A stretch of DNA of 64,000 nucleotides from FEB-35 sp050263095. GTDB taxonomy: Bacteria; Desulfobacterota; Deferrimicrobia; Deferrimicrobiales; Deferrimicrobiaceae. A program made the position numbers and the translations under genes. How positions within the stretch are numbered: position 1 is the stretch's first letter; each line of letters opens with the position of its first letter. A model generated the notes under the pieces. The model did no database searches. It saw only the letters and a list, made by a program, of their open reading frames with translations, and was not told the DNA's origin. The stretch spans positions 1 through 64,000 of the forward strand of contig JBLNEW010000071.1 in the NCBI GenBank assembly GCA_050263095.1, given 5' to 3'. Of this stretch, positions 1 through 7,877 are shown piece after piece.

Positions 1-46
1 TGAATCGCTTCATCCGGACCTCCTGCAGCCACTCCGCCGGTCTCAT
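1..46 (-). CDS. transposase, N-terminal 15 residues only (partial)
   Basis: Only the first 15 codons are visible, reading MRPAEWLQEVRMKRF. A strong ribosome binding site (GGAGGTGA) lies immediately upstream of the ATG. The residues resemble the start of integrase-core transposases of the ISNCY/IS1202 group, in which a similar EWLxEVRxxRF motif precedes a helix-turn-helix that recognises IS ends. This comes from memory of the family, not from a search. The gene would be transcribed away from gap. Confidence 0.5.
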   Translation of the reverse strand, partial: MRPAEWLQEVRMKRF

Positions 47-121
47 GGTCACCTCCATGGTGAACATGAAAACCGGACAGATCGTGTGCTACAAGACCGG
101 ACATATCATTAGCTCCTTACA
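1..121 (-). mobile_element. right end of an insertion sequence (ISNCY/IS1202-like), cut by the window edge
   Basis: A transposase reading frame begins at 46 on the minus strand and leaves the window at base 1. Between it and the gap promoter lie two copies of an ACCGGACA-type motif (72-79 and 97-104 region), as expected of the sub-terminal repeats in an IS end. The putative tip, read on the minus strand, starts TGTAAGGAGCTAATG near 121. The other end and any target-site duplication are outside the window, so the boundary is inferred. Confidence 0.5.
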
Positions 122-137
122 GTCGGCCCCGAACGAT

Positions 138-165
138 TTGACAGCGGACGGCAAGGGAGTATAAT
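138..165 (+). promoter_or_regulatory. sigma-70 promoter of the gap-tpiA-secG operon
   Basis: A perfect TTGACA at 138-143 and a perfect TATAAT at 160-165 are separated by 16 bp, 53 bp upstream of the gap start. It lies just outside the putative IS tip, so the promoter is probably native and not carried by the element. Confidence 0.85.
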
Positions 166-217
166 TTACGTCTTTCCATTTCCCGGAACAGACAATTCCC
201 AGCAGGAGGACCGCGAG

Positions 218-1222
218 ATGGCCGTGAAAGTCGGGATCAACGGGTTCGGTCGTATCGGTCGGAACTTCTTCCGCGCGGCGTACAATGACCCCGCGCTGGA
301 AATCGTCGCCGTGAACGACATAACCGACGCCAAGACGCTGGCGCACCTCCTCAAGTACGACTCCGTGCACGGCCGGTTCGAGGAAGAGGTGGGCGTCAGG
401 GACAGCGCGCTAGTCGTAGCTGGCAGGACGATCCAGGTACTGGCCGCGAAGGACCCCTCCGAGCTGCCATGGGGGAAGCTGGGCGTCGAGATCGTCATCG
501 AATCCACGGGCAAGTTCACGGAAAGGGAAGGCGCGGAGAAGCATATCAAGGCGGGGGCGAAGCGCGTCCTCATCTCGGCGCCGGCGAAGAATCCCGACGC
601 CACGTTCGTCCTGGGGGTCAACGAGAAGACCTTCGATCCCAAGAAGCACTTCATCATCTCCAACGCATCCTGCACGACCAACTGCCTCGCGCCGGTCGCC
701 AAGGTGCTCCTCGACAACTTCGGGATCGAGCGCGGGCTGATGACTACGATACACGCCTATACGAACGACCAGAAGATCCTCGACCTTCCGCACAAGGACC
801 TGCGTAGGGCCCGCGCGGCCGGATTGTCGATGATCCCGACGACTACGGGAGCGGCCAAGGCGGTCGCGCTCGTCATACCACAGCTCAAGGGGAAGCTCGA
901 CGGAATGGCGATCCGCGTCCCGACGTCGAACGTATCGGTAGTCGACCTGACGGTCGAGATGTCGAAGGCGGCGACCGCCGAGGAAGTAAATGCCGCGATG
1001 AAGAAGGCGGCGGAAGGACCCCTGAAGGGGATCCTCCAGTACGTGGACGAGCCGCTGGTTTCCGTGGACTTCAACCACACCTCCTTCTCCTCCGAGTTCG
1101 ACGCATTATCGACCAAGGTGATCGAGGGAAAGATGGTCAAGGTCCTGGCATGGTACGACAACGAGTGGGGATACTCGTGCCGCATGGTCGACCTGGCCAA
1201 GTTCGTCGGCTCGGCGAAATAA
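218..1222 (+). CDS. gap: type I glyceraldehyde-3-phosphate dehydrogenase
   Basis: Cytosolic enzyme that oxidises and phosphorylates glyceraldehyde-3-phosphate to 1,3-bisphosphoglycerate with NAD(P). The 334-residue protein has the usual family length. It begins with the Rossmann motif GINGFGRIGR and carries the active-site block SNASCTTNCLAP with the catalytic cysteine near residue 153. The C-terminal WYDNEWGYS block is intact. The start is set by AGGAGG eight bases upstream of the ATG. It is the first gene of a gap-tpiA-secG operon, with tpiA starting 4 bases after its stop. The pgk gene that often sits between gap and tpiA is missing here. Confidence 0.97.
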   Translation: MAVKVGINGFGRIGRNFFRAAYNDPALEIVAVNDITDAKTLAHLLKYDSVHGRFEEEVGVRDSALVVAGRTIQVLAAKDPSELPWGKLGVEIVIESTGKFTEREGAEKHIKAGAKRVLISAPAKNPDATFVLGVNEKTFDPKKHFIISNASCTTNCLAPVAKVLLDNFGIERGLMTTIHAYTNDQKILDLPHKDLRRARAAGLSMIPTTTGAAKAVALVIPQLKGKLDGMAIRVPTSNVSVVDLTVEMSKAATAEEVNAAMKKAAEGPLKGILQYVDEPLVSVDFNHTSFSSEFDALSTKVIEGKMVKVLAWYDNEWGYSCRMVDLAKFVGSAK

Positions 1223-1226
1223 GGGA

Positions 1227-1979
1227 ATGCGGACTCCCGTCATCGCCGGCAACTGGAAGATGTACAAGACATCGGCGGAATCTTCGGCCTTCGTCAGGGA
1301 GTTCCTCCCCCTGGTCTCGGCAGTCACGGGCGTCGAAATCGTCCTCGCGCCCCCGTATACGTCGCTCGGCGCGGTGGCGGCCCTCGCTTCGGGGACCAAC
1401 GTCGGCGTGGCGTCCCAGAACGTCCACTTCGCGGCGGAAGGGGCCTACACGGGGGAGGTTTCCCCCGCGATGGTCAAGGACTCCGGGGCCCGCTACGCGA
1501 TCATCGGGCATTCCGAGCGCAGGCAGCATTTCGCGGAGACCGACGATTCGGTGAACCGCAAGGTCAAGGCCGTACTGGCGGCCGGGCTCGTGCCTATAAT
1601 GTGCCTGGGAGAGACGCTGGAAGAGCGGGAAGCCGGAAAAACGTTCGACGTGGCGGGACGCCAGCTTCGCGCCGGGCTGCAGGGAATAGCCGAAACGGAA
1701 TGCGACAGGATCGTCGTCGCTTACGAGCCGGTATGGGCGATCGGAACCGGAAAGACGGCCACCCCCGAGCAGGCCCAGGAGGTGCACGCATTCCTGCGCG
1801 GGATACTGAAGGAGCTAAGGGGAGCAGTCGCCGCCGGCGCCATGCGTATACTGTACGGAGGGTCCGTCAAGCCGGATAACATCTCCGACCTGATGGCCAG
1901 GGCGGACATCGACGGCGCCCTGGTCGGAGGGGCAAGCCTTAAACCGACCTCGTTCGCAGCGATCGTAAAGTTCAACTGA
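1227..1979 (+). CDS. tpiA: triosephosphate isomerase
   Basis: Interconverts dihydroxyacetone phosphate and glyceraldehyde-3-phosphate in the cytosol. The 250-residue protein has the N-terminal NWKMYKT segment with the catalytic lysine, IIGHSERR with the catalytic histidine, AYEPVWAIGTGK with the catalytic glutamate followed by flexible loop 6, and the phosphate-binding YGGSVKP near the C-terminus. It follows gap by 4 bases and precedes secG by 22 bases, so the three genes are surely cotranscribed. Confidence 0.97.
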   Translation: MRTPVIAGNWKMYKTSAESSAFVREFLPLVSAVTGVEIVLAPPYTSLGAVAALASGTNVGVASQNVHFAAEGAYTGEVSPAMVKDSGARYAIIGHSERRQHFAETDDSVNRKVKAVLAAGLVPIMCLGETLEEREAGKTFDVAGRQLRAGLQGIAETECDRIVVAYEPVWAIGTGKTATPEQAQEVHAFLRGILKELRGAVAAGAMRILYGGSVKPDNISDLMARADIDGALVGGASLKPTSFAAIVKFN

Positions 1980-2001
1980 CGGAGGAATACAGGAAAAAGA
2001 T

Positions 2002-2397
2002 ATGTATACCCTGGTAATAGTACTTCACGTGATCGTATCGATCGCCCTGATTCTCATTATCCTTCTGCAGACGGGGAAGGGGACCGACATAGGCGCGGTG
2101 TTCGGCGGCGGTTCGTCCCAGACCCTGTTCGGATCGAGCGGCCCCACGAGTTTCCTCGGCAAGCTGACGGCCGGGGCGGCGATAGTGTTCATGCTGACAT
2201 CGCTCTTCCTGGCCTATTTCGCCGGCGGGAGATCGTCGCCGACGCTCATGAAGGGCGGGGTTTCGGTCCCGTCGGCTCCCGGCCCCACCGCCCCGCCGGG
2301 CGCTCCGCCGGGCATGCCCCCCGGCCCGGGCGGCGCCATGCCGGCTCCCGCAGCCCCTCCTTCAGCGCCGCCGATTCCGGGGCAGCCGGGCAGGTAG
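2002..2397 (+). CDS. secG: preprotein translocase subunit SecG
   Basis: Small inner-membrane subunit of SecYEG that helps SecA-driven protein export. The 131-residue sequence shows the SecG pattern: a first membrane helix over residues 1-22, the LLQTGKGTDIGAVFGGGSSQ loop, and a second helix around residues 52-74. A long Pro/Gly/Ala-rich cytoplasmic tail follows (about residues 85-131). The tail is longer than in E. coli, as is common in deltaproteobacteria. It ends the gap-tpiA-secG operon and is followed by a terminator. Confidence 0.92.
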   Translation: MYTLVIVLHVIVSIALILIILLQTGKGTDIGAVFGGGSSQTLFGSSGPTSFLGKLTAGAAIVFMLTSLFLAYFAGGRSSPTLMKGGVSVPSAPGPTAPPGAPPGMPPGPGGAMPAPAAPPSAPPIPGQPGR

Positions 2398-2428
2398 ACT
2401 CCTCCCCGATTTTTTCGCCTTTACCTTC

Positions 2429-2454
2429 GGGCGGCCCGCACGGCCGCCCTTTTT
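2429..2454 (+). terminator. intrinsic terminator after secG
   Basis: An 8-bp perfect stem (GGGCGGCC / GGCCGCCC) with a 5-base loop is followed directly by TTTTT. It closes the glycolytic operon. Confidence 0.9.
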
Positions 2455-2515
2455 CATTTTTTCAAGGCTGATGCGGTACCATATGTGGTGAATCCGCCCG
2501 TCGAAGGAAGCCCGA

Positions 2516-4501
2516 TTGCCGAAACGCTATTCGATCCGCGAAATACCCGACGGCGGGGGAAAGATCGATTACGAAAAGGCGCTGAACCCGCGCCAGGCGG
2601 AGGCGGTCCTGCACGGGGACGGGCCGCTCCTCGTCATTGCGGGCGCCGGGACCGGGAAGACGCGCACGCTCATCTACCGGGTCGCGAGGCTCGTGGAGCA
2701 GGGACACTCTCCCGCCTCGGTCCTTCTGCTGACCTTCACGCGCAGGGCTGCCGAGGAGATGCTGCGCAGGGCCGCGCTGCTCCTGGACCGGCGGTGCGAG
2801 AAAGTCGCGGGAGGGACGTTTCACGCCTTCGCCAACACGCTTCTGCGACGCCACGCCGGCGCGGCCGGATACGGCGAAAATTTCACCATCCTGGACCGCG
2901 CGGACGCCGCCGACCTCATCGGGCTTCTTCGCCACGACTTCCACGCGGGACGCAAGGCGGTCCACTTCCCCAGGAAGGAGACTCTCGCCGACCTGTTCAG
3001 CCGTGCGGCAAACCGCGAGGAGGACATCGCCTCCGCCGTTGAGAAGGAGGCCCCGCACTTCCTTTACTGCCTGGACGACATTATCGAGATCTCCCGCCTG
3101 TACGAGGAGACCAAGCGGGGCAGGAACCTGATGGACTACGACGACCTGCTGCTGCGCCTGGCGGGCCTGCTGCGGGAGAACGAGCCGATCCGCCGCGCCG
3201 TATCCGGGGCCTACCGGCACATCCTCGTGGACGAATACCAGGACACCAACCGGATACAGGCCGAGATCCTGCGCCTGCTGGCGGCCGTACACGACAACGT
3301 GATGGCGGTGGGGGACGACTCGCAGAGCATATACTCGTTCCGCGGCGCGAACTTCCGGAACATCATGGACTTCCCGTCCGACTTCCCCGGCGCCAAGGTA
3401 GTATTCCTGGAGGAGAACTACCGCAGCCGGCAGCCTATCCTGGACGTGACCAACGAGATCATAGCCGGGGCAAGGGAGAAATTCCCCAAGCGCCTTTTCA
3501 CCTCCCGCGCCGGGGGGGACAAGGCGGCCATTCTGTCCGCTCCCAGCGAGCGGATACAGTCCGCCTACGTCGCCGACCGGATCCTCGAGCTGCACGAGGA
3601 GGACGGCGTTTCCTTGAGCGAAATAGCGGTTCTTTTCCGCGCCGCCTACCTCTCCTTCGACCTGGAAGTGGAGCTCGCCAAACGGCACATCCCGTACCGG
3701 AAGTTCGGCGGGTTCAAGTTCCTCGAGACGGCCCACGTCAAGGACGTGATCGCCCACCTGCGGCTGATCGAAAACCCCAGGGACACCTTGAGCCTCTTGA
3801 GAGCGCTTCTCCTGGTGCCGGGAGTAGGGAGGAAGGCCGGCGCCGAAATGAGCCGGAAGGCGCACGAGGAGGCGTCACTCCTTCCCGTCCTTTCCATGCT
3901 TTCGGCGCGGAAACGCTCCGGGGAGGCCGCAAGGCTGGCGGGCCTGCTCTCGGAGCTCGCGGGCCCCAAGGGCGACGCCGTACCGGAGAACCTTCGGGTA
4001 ACCGAGGCGGTTGCCAAGGTGATAGCCTACTACCGGCCCATCATGGAAGCCCGGTTCGACGATTATCCGAGGCGGCTGAAAGACCTCGACCACCTGGAGT
4101 CGCTGTGCGCCAGGTACCGTACGCTCTCGGAGTTTCTCTCGGAGATAACGCTGGAGCCGCCGCAGGCGTCGGTGGGCGATATCGCGGCGCCCGACGGGGA
4201 GGAGGAGACGTTGACCTTGTCCACGATCCACTCGGCCAAGGGGCTGGAATGGAAGGCGGTCTTCATTCTCTGGGTCCTGGACGGCAAGATGCCCCTCTCG
4301 CGGGCGGCGGAGGACGAAGAGGAGATGGAAGAGGAGCGGCGGCTCCTGTACGTCGCCGCCACAAGGGCGAAGGATCTGCTTGTATTGACCTACCCGGTTA
4401 ACATTTACGAACGGGCTACGGGAACTGTGCTGTCGAAACCGTCCAGGTTCGTCGAGGAGATCCCGGCAGTGGTGCTGCCCCGGTACGCTCTTATGGAATA
4501 G
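2516..4501 (+). CDS. UvrD/PcrA-family superfamily 1 DNA helicase
   Basis: ATP-dependent 3'-5' DNA helicase of the UvrD/Rep group, acting in repair or replication restart. Of 661 residues, Walker A (GAGTGKT) is at 43-49, motif II is DEYQDTN around 238, motif III GDDSQSIYSFRGA, motif V STIHSAKGLEWK near 560 and motif VI RRLLYVAATRAKD near 610. It is shorter than E. coli UvrD (720 residues) and lacks a recognisable C-terminal Tudor-like extension. The start is a TTG at 2516, the only reasonable start in this frame ahead of the Q-motif-like NPRQAEAV. It stands alone, between the secG terminator and a convergent small gene. Confidence 0.9.
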   Translation: MPKRYSIREIPDGGGKIDYEKALNPRQAEAVLHGDGPLLVIAGAGTGKTRTLIYRVARLVEQGHSPASVLLLTFTRRAAEEMLRRAALLLDRRCEKVAGGTFHAFANTLLRRHAGAAGYGENFTILDRADAADLIGLLRHDFHAGRKAVHFPRKETLADLFSRAANREEDIASAVEKEAPHFLYCLDDIIEISRLYEETKRGRNLMDYDDLLLRLAGLLRENEPIRRAVSGAYRHILVDEYQDTNRIQAEILRLLAAVHDNVMAVGDDSQSIYSFRGANFRNIMDFPSDFPGAKVVFLEENYRSRQPILDVTNEIIAGAREKFPKRLFTSRAGGDKAAILSAPSERIQSAYVADRILELHEEDGVSLSEIAVLFRAAYLSFDLEVELAKRHIPYRKFGGFKFLETAHVKDVIAHLRLIENPRDTLSLLRALLLVPGVGRKAGAEMSRKAHEEASLLPVLSMLSARKRSGEAARLAGLLSELAGPKGDAVPENLRVTEAVAKVIAYYRPIMEARFDDYPRRLKDLDHLESLCARYRTLSEFLSEITLEPPQASVGDIAAPDGEEETLTLSTIHSAKGLEWKAVFILWVLDGKMPLSRAAEDEEEMEEERRLLYVAATRAKDLLVLTYPVNIYERATGTVLSKPSRFVEEIPAVVLPRYALME

Positions 4502-4504
4502 GCG

Positions 4505-4666
4505 TTACTTCACCTCGAAGGGCTTCCCGCACCACGCGCACGAAGGCGCCTCCCGGGGCACCCAGTGTAGGCAGTTCCCGCACTGCTTCTCGGGGGGGAG
4601 CTCGGTTTTTCCGTCCTCCCCTTCTTCCATATCGTCGTCGTAATACTTCCAGTCGTCGCGGGCCAC
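4505..4666 (-). CDS. 53-residue zinc-ribbon protein
   Basis: Not recognised as a named family. The frame runs from a GTG at 4666 to a TAA at 4505 and encodes an acidic N-terminal half (several Asp/Glu around DWKYYDDDMEE). A rubredoxin-like pair of knuckles follows, CGNC at residues 29-32 and CAWC at 43-46, which should bind one zinc or iron. It converges tail to tail with the helicase gene, 3 bases apart, so overlapping termination is likely. No ATG exists in this frame, so the GTG start is a best guess. It could be a small nucleic-acid or protein-binding adaptor. Confidence 0.6.
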   Translation of the reverse strand: MARDDWKYYDDDMEEGEDGKTELPPEKQCGNCLHWVPREAPSCAWCGKPFEVK

Positions 4667-4821
4667 GGGTGGATCATGATACGCAACCCGGGCGCCGAAA
4701 TCAACCGGGCCGGGGACCGATGCCGGATAAGGATTTGCCCAGGATCGTCTCCTGCGCAGGTATACTGTATGAATCGATAAGGGTTATTGTTTCATTTAAT
4801 GTGGTACTGCCATTCCGGGGG

Positions 4822-6336
4822 GTGCGGAATCCGTTGAAACGTACGGGAATTCTCGATGCTATCAGGGGCGCCGTGTTTTCCCTTGCGGGAAAATTCATGG
4901 CCGTGGGGATCATTGCAATCGCCGCAGCTTCAATCGCCCTGAACTACTTCCTGATCGAGACGGAAAAGCGCCATCTGCTCGAGCAGGCGGAGGGTGCCGC
5001 CCGCGTGATCGCCGCGTCGATGAAGCTCCCCTTCACCCAGATCCTACTGTACGAGGAAACAGGCGTGATTCCGAAGGGGGGGCTCCTGGACCTTTACCTG
5101 TCCCGCATGGTGCTGAGCAAGGACCTTCACGTCGCGTACGCGATGGTCGTTGACCGGGACGGGCTGGTCCTGTCCCACAGCGATCCCGCCCTGTTCCACA
5201 GGCGCCTCGACGACCCGCTGACCAGGAAGGCGATCGCATCCAAAGGCATGATTCTCTCCCATGTCGGAGACCCGTTCGCAGGCGGCGTGATAGACGTGTC
5301 GACCCCGCTGGAGATATTCTCGAGGCGCTTCGGCACGCTGCGCCTGGGATACTCCACTTCGGGGCTGGCGGGAGATGTCCGCAACCTTGAAAGGAAGGCC
5401 CTGTTGCTGACAGCGTCGGCCGCGGCGCTCATGGTCTTGTTCGTATTCGTCACCGCCCGGCTCATGGCAAGGCCGATCCGCCGCCTGGCGAACGCGCTCA
5501 ATTCCGTCAACCTGGGGAACCTCGAGCCGGTGCCCCTGCCGCGCAGGAGCGACGAGCTGGGCGAGCTCCAGGACAGCTACCGGTTCATGATGGACAGGTT
5601 GAGGCAGGAGGAGGCGGAGCGCGTAAAGACCCGGGAGCTGATGGCGAACACCGAGAAGATGGCCACGATCGGGACGCTCGCGGCGGGGATCGCGCACGAG
5701 ATAAACAGCCCCCTTACCGGCGCGCTGCACGGCGTTTCGGCCCTGGGCAGGGACTCCCTTTCTCCGCAGAAGCGGGAACGGTACCTGAAGGTTGTCGGAG
5801 GAAGCATCGAGAGGATCCGGCGGGCGGTCTCCCAGCTGCTGGATTATTCCACCGTGCACGCGACGAACTACTCCGATTGCGACGTCTCCCTGCTGGTAGG
5901 AAAAACGCTGGAGCTCCTGGACTACCAGATAGGCAAGAACAGGATCGAGGTCGTCAACCTGCTACCCCCCCTGACCCTCAAGTGCGACGGGCACAAGATT
6001 GAGCAGGTACTCGTCAACCTCGTGCTTAACGCCATCGCGGCAATGCCGGACGGCGGCCGGCTGGAATTCAGCCACGCCGCCGAGGACGGTTCTCTGACGC
6101 TGGTCGTAGCGGACACGGGCGAAGGAATCCCCGAGGGGAACCTCGACCGCATATTCGAGCCGTTTTTCACCACCAAGGCGCCCGGGAAGGGAACGGGCCT
6201 GGGCCTGGCCGTCTGCAGGAAGATAGTCGATCAGCACGGCGGGAAGATTTCCGTGTCCTCCCGTCCGGGCGAGGGAACGCGGTTTTTCGTCTCCCTGCCC
6301 AATCCTCCACAGGAGGTTGGCGACCTTGAACCCTGA
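4822..6336 (+). CDS. membrane sensor histidine kinase (NtrB-like partner of the next gene)
   Basis: Inner-membrane two-component kinase. From the start used here (GTG 4822; ATG 4720 and TTG 4834 are alternatives, none with an ideal ribosome site) it has about 504 residues. There is a first membrane helix near residues 25-45, a periplasmic sensor region of about 150 residues, a second helix (LLLTASAAALMVLFVFV) and a HAMP linker with an ARPIRRLA motif. The HisKA box has GIAHEINSPL with the phosphorylated His near 292. The ATPase domain shows N (NLVLNAIAAMP), G1 (DTGEGIP) and G2 (GKGTGLGLAV) boxes. It overlaps the response-regulator gene by about 10 bases, so the two form a pair. The sensed signal is unknown, but the pair sits directly upstream of the cytochrome locus. 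Confidence 0.9.
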   Translation: MRNPLKRTGILDAIRGAVFSLAGKFMAVGIIAIAAASIALNYFLIETEKRHLLEQAEGAARVIAASMKLPFTQILLYEETGVIPKGGLLDLYLSRMVLSKDLHVAYAMVVDRDGLVLSHSDPALFHRRLDDPLTRKAIASKGMILSHVGDPFAGGVIDVSTPLEIFSRRFGTLRLGYSTSGLAGDVRNLERKALLLTASAAALMVLFVFVTARLMARPIRRLANALNSVNLGNLEPVPLPRRSDELGELQDSYRFMMDRLRQEEAERVKTRELMANTEKMATIGTLAAGIAHEINSPLTGALHGVSALGRDSLSPQKRERYLKVVGGSIERIRRAVSQLLDYSTVHATNYSDCDVSLLVGKTLELLDYQIGKNRIEVVNLLPPLTLKCDGHKIEQVLVNLVLNAIAAMPDGGRLEFSHAAEDGSLTLVVADTGEGIPEGNLDRIFEPFFTTKAPGKGTGLGLAVCRKIVDQHGGKISVSSRPGEGTRFFVSLPNPPQEVGDLEP

Positions 6337-7678
6337 TGGAAAACGCATAATGGTCGTCGAGGACGATCCCGGCCTGCGCTTCACCATGACGGACGCGCTG
6401 GAGGAGGCGGGTTTCGCGGTCGTCGGGGTCGGCGACGGCGCGGAGGCGATCCGGCTTCTCGCGGCCGAATCGTATGACGTGGTACTGACCGACCTGAGGC
6501 TCCCCGGCAGGGACGGGCTGGAAATACTGCGGACGGCGAAGGCATGCAGCCCCGCCCCTTCGGTCATTACGATGACCGGGCACGGGAGCATCGAATCGGC
6601 GGTGGCCGCGATGAAGCTCGGGGCCTCGGATTACATCACCAAGCCGTTCTCCATAGAAGAGTTCCTCGTGATGCTGAAAAAAGTCCTCCGCGTCCGTTCG
6701 CTGGAGGAGGAGAACCGGGACCTCAAGCGGCGGATCGCCTCCCAGTCCTCCCTGGAGGAGCTTGTAGGCAAGAGCAAGGGTATGCAGACGGTCTTCGAGC
6801 TCATCTCCCTCGTGTCGGAAACCGACGCCACCGTGCTGGTCCTGGGCGAAAGCGGGACAGGAAAGGAGCTGGTGGCGCGGGCGCTCCATCGGCGCGGGAA
6901 GAGAAGGGGCGGCCCGTTCGTCGCGCTGAACTGCTCCGCCATACCCGAAACCCTCCTGGAGGCGGAGCTCTTCGGGTACGAAAAGGGGGCGTTCACCGGG
7001 GCCGACCGCCGCAGGGCGGGCAGGATCGAGCAGGCCCACGGCGGCACGCTCTTCCTGGACGAGATCGCCGAGATGCCCCTCTCGGCGCAGGCGAAACTCC
7101 TCAGGGTGCTCCAGGAGCGCTCCTTCGCGAGAATCGGAGGCAGCGAGAGCGTCAACGTCGACATCCGCGTCGTCTCGGCGACGAACAAGGAAGACCTGAA
7201 GGCGATGGTCGCGGAGGGAAGTTTCAGGGAGGACCTGTTCTACAGGCTTAACGTGTTCGCAATCAGGCTGCCTCCGTTGCGCGAGCGCAGGGAGGACATA
7301 CCGCTGCTGGTCGAGCATTTCATCGACAAGCTCGGAGGGGGGCGCCGTCTATCGGAAAGCGCCATGACCCTGCTCATGGATTACCGCTTTCCCGGCAATA
7401 TCCGCGAGCTGTGGAACATCGTGGAGCGCGCTTCCATTCTGTGCAGGGAAGGCACGATCGAGCCGAAGCACCTTCCCCACGAGATTTCCGGAGTCCTGGA
7501 GGGAAACAGGGATGAGGTTTCCGCCGCGGGCGAGATTATCCCGCTGAAAGACGCCGTCAGGCAGTTCGAGGCGGAGCATATCGAGCGCGCCCTGAAGGCT
7601 GCCGGAGGGAGCCGCAGCCGAGCCTCCGAGATGCTGGGAATCGGCCGCAAGGCGCTCTGGGAACGGATGAAGCGTTAG
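6326..7678 (+). CDS. NtrC-family sigma-54 response regulator
   Basis: Receiver-AAA+-Fis activator of sigma-54 RNA polymerase. With the TTG start at 6326 (AGGAGG nine bases upstream; TTG 6317 abuts that site) it has 450 residues. The receiver has the acidic pair VVEDD, phospho-acceptor Asp near 56 (VLTDLRLPG) and Lys near 106 (YITKP). The AAA+ domain has Walker A GESGTGKE near 174, the sigma-54-contacting GAFTGA loop near 221 and Walker B LFLDEIAEMPL. The C-terminal Fis helix-turn-helix reads GGSRSRASEMLGIGRKALW. It is translationally coupled to the kinase upstream. Two inverted repeats and a -24/-12 promoter lie within 200 bases downstream, so the adjacent cytochrome gene is its obvious candidate target. 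Confidence 0.93.
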   Translation: MNPDGKRIMVVEDDPGLRFTMTDALEEAGFAVVGVGDGAEAIRLLAAESYDVVLTDLRLPGRDGLEILRTAKACSPAPSVITMTGHGSIESAVAAMKLGASDYITKPFSIEEFLVMLKKVLRVRSLEEENRDLKRRIASQSSLEELVGKSKGMQTVFELISLVSETDATVLVLGESGTGKELVARALHRRGKRRGGPFVALNCSAIPETLLEAELFGYEKGAFTGADRRRAGRIEQAHGGTLFLDEIAEMPLSAQAKLLRVLQERSFARIGGSESVNVDIRVVSATNKEDLKAMVAEGSFREDLFYRLNVFAIRLPPLRERREDIPLLVEHFIDKLGGGRRLSESAMTLLMDYRFPGNIRELWNIVERASILCREGTIEPKHLPHEISGVLEGNRDEVSAAGEIIPLKDAVRQFEAEHIERALKAAGGSRSRASEMLGIGRKALWERMKR

Positions 7679-7706
7679 CGTCGTTCATTTACAGCTCTAG
7701 GGCAGC

Positions 7707-7752
7707 GGTTTCCAAAAAGAAACATTACCCCAGCCGTGTTTCCCGTTGGAAA
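7707..7752. promoter_or_regulatory. paired inverted repeats, candidate enhancer (UAS) for the NtrC-type regulator
   Basis: Two 16-bp inverted repeats with the same arms lie 30 bp apart centre to centre: GTTTCCAAAAAGAAAC at 7707-7722 and GTTTCCCGTTGGAAAC at 7737-7752. They sit about 110-155 bp upstream of the -24/-12 element at 7862, which is normal spacing for activators of this class. Binding by the neighbouring regulator is inferred. Confidence 0.65.
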
Positions 7753-7861
7753 CGGATGGAACAAGGCCAATCCCCGTCACGGGATGAAATATATTCACTT
7801 CCACCCTGCAAAGCCTAAATAACAGTAACCTTTTTCAAAAACAATCTCCCGGCTATCAAGA

Positions 7862-7877
7862 CGGCACGGATGTTGCC
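7862..7877 (+). promoter_or_regulatory. sigma-54 (-24/-12) promoter of the first decaheme cytochrome
   Basis: CGGCACGGATGTTGCC matches the consensus TGGCACG-N4-TTGCW except at the first and last bases, with the exact GG-to-GC spacing. Transcription would start near 7889, leaving a leader of about 460 nt before the ATG at 8353. A matching element in the same relative position precedes the paralogous gene. Confidence 0.75.
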
